IMG/VR virus record: IMGVR_UViG_3300032046_000115 | Span: 1 to 34,154 of that record | DNA from: a virus | Length of the DNA: 34,154 bases | Reading direction: 5' to 3' (one strand) | In this document: in pieces, positions 28,393-34,154 of the stretch | Numbering within the stretch: position 1 is the first letter of the stretch | Layout of the letters: every line of letters starts with the position of its first letter | Program-made: the position numbers and the translations under genes | The notes under the pieces: generated by a model | What the model was told of the DNA's origin: nothing | Seen by the model: the letters and a program-made list of their open reading frames with translations, nothing else | The model's database searches: none

Positions 28393-30234
28393 TCATCTAA
28401 TTGGATCGTAGATATCCTGGAACAACTCTTCGATCGTGATGCCGATGCCCGGGATCACAACATCGAGGATCTTCGCCAGATCGATCGTAGCGGTACCGAT
28501 GTCCGTGTGCAGGGCGCTGAGGCCATAGGTGCCATTCGCCAGAACACTGTTCGCGTCCATATCGACTTGAACCTTGTCCCCGATTTGCGAAATGCCTGCA
28601 AGGTCGGTGATGATGAGCGCCCGGGCTTGGGTCCAGTTGACCAGCAGACTGTTCGCGTCCATCGCCGCCTGGACATTGTCTTCGATATTGTTCAACGTCA
28701 GGTTGGCCAGCAGACTATTCGCGTCCATATCGGCGACGATCTTGTCCCCGATCTGCGAGATACCTGCAAGGTCGGTGATGATGAGCGCACGGGCTTGGGT
28801 CCAGTTGACCAGCAGACTGTTCGCGTCCATCGCCGCCTGGACATTGTCTTCGATATTGTTCAACGTCAGGCGGTCGGTGATCGCCTTGATGAGCGACTGG
28901 TTTGGCTCCGTGGCCAGTTCAATGTTGGCACCGACCAGCAGTGTGCGGAGTTCCGACGCAGTATCCACCGCGCCCGTATCGGTCAGAATGTCCGTGATGT
29001 TGCTGTTCGCCGTGCCGAGGTTCGTGGCGAGCGTGGCACTGTAGCCATAGGCCGTCAGCGCCGCCTGCGCGGCGGCCTGGGCATCGGCGGCGGTCAGGCC
29101 CGGATTTGTGGTGGTCGTATCGGTGACGGTCCCGCCATTCGGCACGAAGGCATAGTAGGTCGTCGTGTCGGGAGTGGACCCAGCCCACGAGCCCGAGATC
29201 ACCAGCGTATCGTTGGCGTCATAGCTATCCCGGACGGCGTAGACATCCGTGCCGGATCCCGTCCCGCTTCTCAGGGCCACGAGCCCGGTCATATTGTCGG
29301 CTCGCACGTCGCCGCTGGCACATTGGATCGTGTTCGCCGTTCCGGCCTGGGCAACGCCCTCACAGGCCAGATAGCTCGACGGCGACATCTCGATCAGGTA
29401 GGTCGTCGTGGCGTTCGGCGTCCCAAGCGGCCAGGTGCCCACGATGGTCATTGCCTGAGTCGCACCGTTGTACGACAAACCCGTCTGGCTCGTCGGCGAG
29501 CCCGTACCGGTCAGTATTTTGATCGTGCAGGGAATGTAGGCACTGTTGTCTGTAGAGCTTCCGGCTGCCAGCACTATCGTATTGCTCGTTCCGCCCGCTC
29601 GCGCTGTGCCCGAAATCTGCAACGGGTCGCCGCCGCCCGCCCTCTGCGCGTACCACGCCAGCGATTGCTTGATCTTGTTGTTGGTGAGCGTGTTGTCGAG
29701 AATCTCGTCGATGGCGCCGGTGGCCAGTTCACTCGACCCGATGGCGTCGGCGGCGATGGCCGCCGCGTTGATGGCCCCGCTCGCGAACGTGCTGGTCGTG
29801 ATGGATGAGTTCGTCGGACTGACCGTGGCCGTGCTCAGGTCGAAGACCCAGGCCCCGCTGGCATTGCCGAACGTCGGGATGTAATAGATTTCGTCTCCGA
29901 ACAGTGGCGGGGCGCTGGCGTCGTTCACGTCCACCGCGACGACGGCCGCCGTCATTTCCGTGGCGCTGAGCACCAACGAGAAGGACCGGCCCAGGTCAGT
30001 GACGGCGTTCGCGGCCCGCGCCTCGCTCGCCCCGTCCTGAAAGACGTGGACGTCCGCCAAAGCGGGCGCAGTCTCATAGAACCGCCACGGGGAGTTGCTG
30101 TCGGCCACGGCGAAGTACAGCGTGTATTGAGTCGCGTACTTGGCGGGGGGAAGCCAGTGAACGGTCGCCGAAGCGATTGTCGCCAACAGAAGCCCCAGAA
30201 CGATTGCGAGTGCCGTCTTTTTCATGGCTTGCAT
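28393..30234 (-). CDS. Large exported repeat protein
   Basis: 613 aa from the ATG at 30234 (AGGAG about 9 nt upstream); an alternative ATG is at 30225. The N-terminus is a Sec signal (MKKTALAIVLGLLLATIASA). The first 130 mature residues form a beta domain (YATQYTLYFAVADSNSPWRF), the middle is Thr/Ser/Gly-rich with repeated ISGTAR and VISGSW strands, and the C-terminus has two near-identical 56-residue repeats (LNNIEDNVQAAMDANSLLVN, then ALIITDLAGISQIGDK). The content resembles phage appendage proteins, but the signal peptide implies export to the cell surface. It may be a host-altering protein. No homologue recognised. Confidence 0.7.
   Translation of the reverse strand: MQAMKKTALAIVLGLLLATIASATVHWLPPAKYATQYTLYFAVADSNSPWRFYETAPALADVHVFQDGASEARAANAVTDLGRSFSLVLSATEMTAAVVAVDVNDASAPPLFGDEIYYIPTFGNASGAWVFDLSTATVSPTNSSITTSTFASGAINAAAIAADAIGSSELATGAIDEILDNTLTNNKIKQSLAWYAQRAGGGDPLQISGTARAGGTSNTIVLAAGSSTDNSAYIPCTIKILTGTGSPTSQTGLSYNGATQAMTIVGTWPLGTPNATTTYLIEMSPSSYLACEGVAQAGTANTIQCASGDVRADNMTGLVALRSGTGSGTDVYAVRDSYDANDTLVISGSWAGSTPDTTTYYAFVPNGGTVTDTTTTNPGLTAADAQAAAQAALTAYGYSATLATNLGTANSNITDILTDTGAVDTASELRTLLVGANIELATEPNQSLIKAITDRLTLNNIEDNVQAAMDANSLLVNWTQARALIITDLAGISQIGDKIVADMDANSLLANLTLNNIEDNVQAAMDANSLLVNWTQARALIITDLAGISQIGDKVQVDMDANSVLANGTYGLSALHTDIGTATIDLAKILDVVIPGIGITIEELFQDIYDPIR
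28540..28878 (-). repeat. 168-bp tandem duplication in the exported repeat protein gene
   Basis: The segment around 28661 recurs at 28829, exactly 168 bp apart (56 codons), with very few differences. Edges are approximate. Confidence 0.85.
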
Positions 30235-30236
30235 GG

Positions 30237-31037
30237 TTAATTTCTCCTGCGCCACCACCAGTTGTTGATGTTGGAAGATGCTCCGTATGTCCCGCCGCGT
30301 ATCTGGTCGATCTCGGCGCTCGTGAGGATATCGTTGAAAACGACAGTCTCGTCGATGAGGCCGTCAAAGCGAAAGGCCCCATCTGAGTTCGCTGCGACAG
30401 CAAAGGCTTGAGTTCCTAAATAAATCTGGTTCGTAAATGTTCCAGACGAGGTATAGGCGGTTGCTCCATCCCAGGAATAAAGTGCCCAAGCGTGTGTAAC
30501 GTCATCAAACGTGAAAGCCAGACTATACCAAGTTCCAGTCCCCACGGTAAACGTAGCAAGGGTTTTCGTCTCTTTGGAATTTCCGGAATTGTATCCAATG
30601 GCGAGCGACAGAACATTTTCGGAGGTCGTAAATAAATCTAAAGTCCTTCCGCCTCCTGCCGCGAAGTATTTGCTGAATAGAGTTTGTTCCACCCCGACAC
30701 TTTCGAACTTCGCCCAGAGGACCACGGAAATCGTTTTGTTCGTAGTCCCGGATTTGAGCGGGAATCCGGCGTCCAGGGCGGCGTCAGCTATCGTGAATCG
30801 GTCGCCGTCCGACAACTCGAAATCGCAGGAGGCCGCTCCTTGCTGAAAATTCACGGTGTCCGCAACGGGAGTATTGACGGCGGTGAGTGTATTCGTTCCG
30901 ATGGAATCGGTGGTCAGCGCCCCGCTCTCGAAATTCCACAGTGCCACGCAGTTGGCATCCCCAGAGAAGTCGTTCGCCCCCCACGCCGCGCTCGACAGGC
31001 CCATCAAGATAAGAACAGATGCGAAAATGCGTTTCAT
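30237..31037 (-). CDS. Secreted LamG-like protein
   Basis: 266 aa from the ATG at 31037 (AAGGA about 8 nt upstream, ATGA overlap with the lipoprotein gene). A Sec signal (MKRIFASVLILMGLSSAAWG) precedes a single LamG/concanavalin-type domain (VALWNFESGALTTDSIG, GFPLKSGTTNKTISVVLWAK, TGTWYSLAFTFDDVTHAWAL, GLIDETVVFNDILTSAEIDQ). It aligns along its whole length with the N-terminus of the tail protein at 20245. It would be exported and bind a surface glycan or similar ligand. One possibility is blocking the phage's own receptor. Confidence 0.8.
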   Translation of the reverse strand: MKRIFASVLILMGLSSAAWGANDFSGDANCVALWNFESGALTTDSIGTNTLTAVNTPVADTVNFQQGAASCDFELSDGDRFTIADAALDAGFPLKSGTTNKTISVVLWAKFESVGVEQTLFSKYFAAGGGRTLDLFTTSENVLSLAIGYNSGNSKETKTLATFTVGTGTWYSLAFTFDDVTHAWALYSWDGATAYTSSGTFTNQIYLGTQAFAVAANSDGAFRFDGLIDETVVFNDILTSAEIDQIRGGTYGASSNINNWWWRRRN

Positions 31038-31225
31038 GATCTGAATCCTTTCCGATATAACCACTCGCGGTCGATCTGCGTTTGCCGATCCGTGTAGCCG
31101 ATGAGTCGGCCGATGTCCGGGTCCGGCCGCGACCGGCATCCAGCCGAGAGCAGGGTCAAGACCAGCCACAGGAGCCAGATGGCGACCGCGGCCGCGATGA
31201 CCGGATATTCGTACCGATGTTTCAT
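31034..31225 (-). CDS. Small lipoprotein (63 aa)
   Basis: From the ATG at 31225 (AAAAGGACC upstream). MKHRYEYPVIAAAVAIWLLW is followed by LVLTLLSAGC, a good lipobox, then a charged tail (RSRPDPDIGRLIGYTDRQTQ). Overlaps the secreted LamG gene start by ATGA, so the two are translationally coupled. An o-spanin or an envelope anchor is possible; its position within an exported cassette argues for surface function. Confidence 0.65.
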   Translation of the reverse strand: MKHRYEYPVIAAAVAIWLLWLVLTLLSAGCRSRPDPDIGRLIGYTDRQTQIDREWLYRKGFRS

Positions 31226-31319
31226 GGTCCTTTTCCCCGCTCGTAAATCAATACGGCATGTCGTCAATCGGGGCCATCAGCACGTCGAGGACGATCCCCG
31301 CTCCCGTTCAAGTTGCCCA

Positions 31320-31550
31320 TCATTTCTCCGTAACCGAAATGACGGTTTCCGGCGACCCGTTCTGTTTACCCGGCATCCGCAGGTCCAAAATCGTCTGGCA
31401 GACCAGGTGCAGCGCCGCCAGTCCGGCAATCAGCAGTTGCGTGGTCAGCGACCCCTCGGGCGTCATTTGGGAGATGATGAACATGGCGGCCAGGGCCACG
31501 CCCAGTTTCTTGCTCACGACCTGCTCCAGAATCGCCGTCATCGCAGCCAT
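31320..31550 (-). CDS. Small membrane protein, holin-like in layout
   Basis: 76 aa; GAGG lies 8 nt before the ATG. Two hydrophobic helices: KLGVALAAMFIISQMTPEG and LTTQLLIAGLAALHLVCQTI. A charged C-terminus follows. Two short transmembrane helices with a basic start and polar tail are common in holins, but also in many small phage membrane proteins. No lysis enzyme is next to it. Confidence 0.55.
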   Translation of the reverse strand: MAAMTAILEQVVSKKLGVALAAMFIISQMTPEGSLTTQLLIAGLAALHLVCQTILDLRMPGKQNGSPETVISVTEK

Positions 31551-31609
31551 GGGTTACACCTCGTTTCTGCTTCGTGCTCTTCGCGTCCTTCGTGGTTTCA
31601 CCGTCACCG

Positions 31610-32104
31610 TCAATCGAGTCCGAGGGCGATGATCTCGTACGTGTGGGTCGCGCCGGTACTGCCGAACTCGAATTTCAGGTTCTTGTTCGTCGTCAGTACG
31701 ATTCCGCCGGCACTGGGATCGTGAAAGATCATCGTACCGAGGGCCGGCAGGGTCATGATATCCGAAGCGTTGGCGAACAGCCCGACCGGGGTCGTGCCGC
31801 CGCCGATGAGCAATGCCTGAGTCGGCGAGAGGTTCCGAACGAACAGAAACTTCAGGGCCGCCATGGTCAGGACATCCTTGCGCAGATTCAGCAGCGTGCC
31901 CGAGGCGTAGAGGTCCAGGACCTCGTTGGCCCCGAGGGCCAGGCTGCGCGTCGCGGCGTAGCCGACGTTGGCCTGGTTGGCGCCCGTGCCGTTCGCGAAC
32001 GCGATGGCGCGGGACAGGTTCGCGATGAACGACTCGGCTCCGAGATCCGCCGTATCGACGTCCGTGATGCTGAACCCTAAAGCGATCGAGGCTGTGAGTG
32101 ACAT
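31610..32104 (-). CDS. Head-associated structural protein (decoration-type)
   Basis: 164 aa; AAGGAGATC lies 4-5 nt before the ATG. A beta-rich protein (IANLSRAIAFANGTGANQAN, GANEVLDLYASGTLLNLRKD, LKFEFGSTGATHTYEIIALG) of a type often found directly after capsid genes. Its likely role is capsid decoration or head assembly, judged from position. Confidence 0.6.
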   Translation of the reverse strand: MSLTASIALGFSITDVDTADLGAESFIANLSRAIAFANGTGANQANVGYAATRSLALGANEVLDLYASGTLLNLRKDVLTMAALKFLFVRNLSPTQALLIGGGTTPVGLFANASDIMTLPALGTMIFHDPSAGGIVLTTNKNLKFEFGSTGATHTYEIIALGLD

Positions 32105-32329
32105 ACGATCTCCTTTCCAAGAGTTTCAACCACGAAGGGCACGAAGCTCACGAAGAGAGAACTGCAAAGGGGTTTTCCCTTGGCGTTCTTCGTGTCTTTC
32201 GTGCTCTTCGTGGTTCATTGTTTTCGATTCCTCGCGGCTATAGACCAGTCCGCGCAGTCCGGGCATCGGCAGGGGCAGACTCCGCATCCCGGTCCGCCTG
32301 CCCCGCCGCATGGTTCACCTCGATCAGCG
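32105..32329. other. Gap after the capsid gene with a B-type hairpin
   Basis: 225 bp holding the hairpin at 32128-32215. On the minus strand a Cys-rich frame (CGGAGGPGCGVCPCRCPDCA) runs between stops without a standard start codon. Two other short frames with ATG or GTG starts overlap it (GAGGTGAACC before the ATG at about 32311). None is convincing. Confidence 0.5.
32128..32215. repeat. B-type hairpin element (88 bp)
   Basis: Left arm AACCACGAAGGGCACGAAGC and inverted right arm with TTTCGTGCTCTTCGTGGTT around a centre with AACTGCAAAGGGGTTTTCCC. The most complete copy of the family together with 10047-10135. Confidence 0.85.
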
Positions 32330-33292
32330 TCAGTCGATTTTCAGGAGGTGACCGAAATAGGCGTCGCAGATGAACTCGCCCACGTACTCCTGCACGCGGA
32401 ACACGTCGCTCTGCGTCTGCTCCTCGCGATACTGAACGACGGTCTCCAGGCCGTTGACCAGCACGCCGGCCGGGCCCGTCCAGCGGACCGTCCGGCCCAG
32501 GCCGGGCATCGCCAGCGAGCCGTTCTGACGTTTGAAGATCAGGGCGTAGTCGTCGGACCAGATATCCGATGCGCTGAACGTCTGGCCTTCCAGGGCGGAG
32601 TCGTAGACCCCGTCGGCCACGAAGATGTTGCGGAGGTCCAGGATCTCGGCGATGTACTGTTTCCAGACGCTCGCGGTGAGTACCTGCGGATTGCTTGAGA
32701 ACTTGCCGAGGATCGCCGTGTTGTGCTTGAGGTTCTTGTACGTCACCGGCCCGATGACGATCGAATCCGCCACCATGCCCGTATTCCTGCGGATCACCTC
32801 GACCGCGGCCTCCACGTGGCCGAGGACATCGGAAGCGGCGGCGTCCCAGGGGGCAGCGCTCACGTCGGTGTACAGGCTGCCGCCGGCCCAGGTCGTCGTA
32901 TTGAAGATCGCCGCGGCGGCCCGAATCTCCTTGGCCATCTGCATGTGCGTCTTGACCACTTGAACGGTCTCGACCTCGGGACTGTAATCGTCCACGAAGC
33001 GTGCGCGATCCTTGTCCGTGAGCTGCCCTTCGAGGCCGTAATCCGCCGTGGTGTAACTCTTGTCCTCGCTGCCGAGAGTCACCCGGCCGAACATGCCGCC
33101 GTTGGCGTGCCGGTTGTCCACGGTCCGGGCGTTCTCGCGAGTGATCACGCTGATCGTGGCGGCCTCCTGGGGCACGTCGAGGACGGGAAGGACCTGCTCG
33201 GCCACGAAGTTCATGCCGTCCGGACTGAACTCGTGAAAGGCGACGCCCAGATCGGCTCTCGGCGTGCTCCGCGTTGCTTGTTGAATAGGCAT
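32330..33292 (-). CDS. Major capsid protein
   Basis: 320 aa; AAAAAGGAG precedes the ATG by 7 nt. Contains FHEFSPDGMNFVAEQVLPVL, DYGLEGQLTDKDRARFVDDY, a helical spine-like stretch (ETVQVVKTHMQMAKEIRAAA), IVIGPVTYKNLKHNTAILGK and a final domain with WTGPAGVLVNGLETVVQYRE. The pattern fits HK97-fold major capsid proteins of siphophages. It has no obvious N-terminal delta-domain, so a separate scaffold or protease may lie to the right. Confidence 0.85.
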   Translation of the reverse strand: MPIQQATRSTPRADLGVAFHEFSPDGMNFVAEQVLPVLDVPQEAATISVITRENARTVDNRHANGGMFGRVTLGSEDKSYTTADYGLEGQLTDKDRARFVDDYSPEVETVQVVKTHMQMAKEIRAAAAIFNTTTWAGGSLYTDVSAAPWDAAASDVLGHVEAAVEVIRRNTGMVADSIVIGPVTYKNLKHNTAILGKFSSNPQVLTASVWKQYIAEILDLRNIFVADGVYDSALEGQTFSASDIWSDDYALIFKRQNGSLAMPGLGRTVRWTGPAGVLVNGLETVVQYREEQTQSDVFRVQEYVGEFICDAYFGHLLKID

Positions 33293-33345
33293 TTTAGATC
33301 TCCTTTTTCATTGCCCCGTTTTCGGGATTCGGTTCGGGCAAAAGA

Positions 33346-33385
33346 AAAGCGGCAATCAGATGATCAGGCACCTGATTGCCGCTTT
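33346..33385 (-). terminator. Strong intrinsic terminator upstream of the capsid gene
   Basis: A 14-bp perfect stem (AAAGCGGCAATCAG with CTGATTGCCGCTTT) and a 12-nt loop. On the minus strand the stem ends in a T-rich run (TTTTCTTTTG). It lies between two head genes. Confidence 0.85.
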
Positions 33386-33456
33386 ATCTTTCGTGGTGTC
33401 TCGCCCCGGGTTTGGACCCCAGCGCGAGCCCGGTTATTCGATTGTCATCAGATCGA

Positions 33457-34137
33457 TCAGGCGGTGCCCTGCGCCACGCGGATCCAGTCCACGGTGACGG
33501 TGAAATCGTCGGCGTGGCCCGCCTTGAGGGCGATCGTCGGCACCAGGATCAGGCCCGCCGGGAAATCGGCGACCGCGATATCGATCGCCGTCATCGCCGT
33601 GCCGGACAGAACGCCGTTGAGATAGCCCTGAACGGTGGTCCCGTCGTAGTGCATCCCGACGGTGAAATAGGTGTCCGCCGCCTGCGTCACGTAGTCATCG
33701 TCGTGCTCGTTCTGCGCCTGGCCCGTCGTGTCGTAGACGAGGTCGACCTTGTCGCCGTCGGCCTCCTTGGCCTGGAACCCGATCGAGCCTTCCGTCTGAA
33801 GGGTCGCGCCATCGACGATCAGATCGCCCGTCGGAAACGCCGCGCCCAACATCAGACCGGCGAACCATCCGCACTTGGCGTCGGTGATCACCGACTGCTT
33901 GATGCGAATCTCGAAGGCCCACGGGGCCCCGCCCGACACCGTGATCGGGCAACCGGCCCACTGTATCTCGGCCGCCTCGTTGTCCGCCGTGGTGAACAGC
34001 TTCACCACGCCCTCTCCGGCGACACCCGGGAAAACGATGATCGTCGAGGAGGCGTCCCTGAAAACGCTGTCGGGGAGTTTCTCGCCGTGCGTGAAGTCCT
34101 CGTCGAGGAACGATCCGGTGAACGCATTCGCGCGCAT
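33457..34137 (-). CDS. Beta-rich head/appendage structural protein (possibly 5' incomplete)
   Basis: 226 aa from an ATG at 34137; the frame is open upstream to the window edge, so the real start may lie outside. It has a concanavalin-like strand pattern (SFLDEDFTHGEKLPDSVF, WAFEIRIKQSVITDAKCGW, DTYFTVGMHYDGTTVQGYLN, DDFTVTVDWIRVAQGTA). Such jelly-roll proteins next to capsid genes usually decorate heads or form appendages. Followed by a strong terminator. Confidence 0.65.
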   Translation of the reverse strand: MRANAFTGSFLDEDFTHGEKLPDSVFRDASSTIIVFPGVAGEGVVKLFTTADNEAAEIQWAGCPITVSGGAPWAFEIRIKQSVITDAKCGWFAGLMLGAAFPTGDLIVDGATLQTEGSIGFQAKEADGDKVDLVYDTTGQAQNEHDDDYVTQAADTYFTVGMHYDGTTVQGYLNGVLSGTAMTAIDIAVADFPAGLILVPTIALKAGHADDFTVTVDWIRVAQGTA

Positions 34138-34154
34138 CCCGCAGAGATTGAAAT

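Overview
The window is a continuous stretch of a tailed-phage genome (temperate, siphovirus-like), read almost entirely on the minus strand, so transcription runs from high to low coordinates. Its right part carries head, neck and tail genes in the usual siphophage order. Its left part carries early and accessory genes plus an integrase. I recognise no terminase, portal, protease, endolysin or DNA polymerase. The first three would be expected beyond the right edge, upstream of the capsid gene. The host cannot be named from the sequence. The GC-rich coding DNA, and the many intergenic repeats of the types ATTTACGATTTACGATT and AACCACGAAGAGCACGAAG, remind me of Planctomycetes/PVC-superphylum genomes; that is an inference.

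Layout from right to left, in transcription order. 34.1-33.4 kb: a beta-rich structural protein, then an intrinsic terminator. 33.3-31.6 kb: major capsid protein and a second structural protein. 31.6-28.4 kb: a small membrane protein, then three genes with export signals (a lipoprotein, a secreted LamG-fold protein and a large secreted repeat protein). 28.4-16.9 kb: neck and tail genes, namely head-tail joining, gpZ-like, tail terminator-like, major tail protein, a chaperone pair joined by a -1 frameshift, tape measure, and the tail-tip proteins. One tail protein carries a LamG domain paralogous to the secreted one. 16.8 kb: an XhlA-like membrane protein. 16.5-15.1 kb: the only plus-strand unit, with a ribbon-helix-helix-like protein, overlapping small ORFs and a LITAF-like membrane zinc ribbon. 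It is preceded by what look like face-to-face promoters and three TTGTC sites spaced exactly 21 bp apart, a candidate lysis-lysogeny switch.

15.0-13.0 kb holds small early proteins. 12.84-11.84 kb is a tyrosine integrase whose 3' end lies in the 3' half of a tRNA-Met(CAT), the probable attP. 11.3-0.2 kb holds accessory genes: an HELxH metallopeptidase fusion, a headless DUF4031 gene, a D12-class adenine methylase with a 48-bp minisatellite, a lipoprotein and membrane coiled-coil pair, a DUF5131 (Gp37/Gp68) protein, a truncated radical-SAM-like gene and a replication-like protein.

The most unusual overall feature is that two repeat families sit at most gene borders. In several places they form the end, the start or an internal linker of a protein, and two recognisable genes are cut off exactly at them. 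Genes below about 60 codons that I found by reading the gaps are listed as separate entries.
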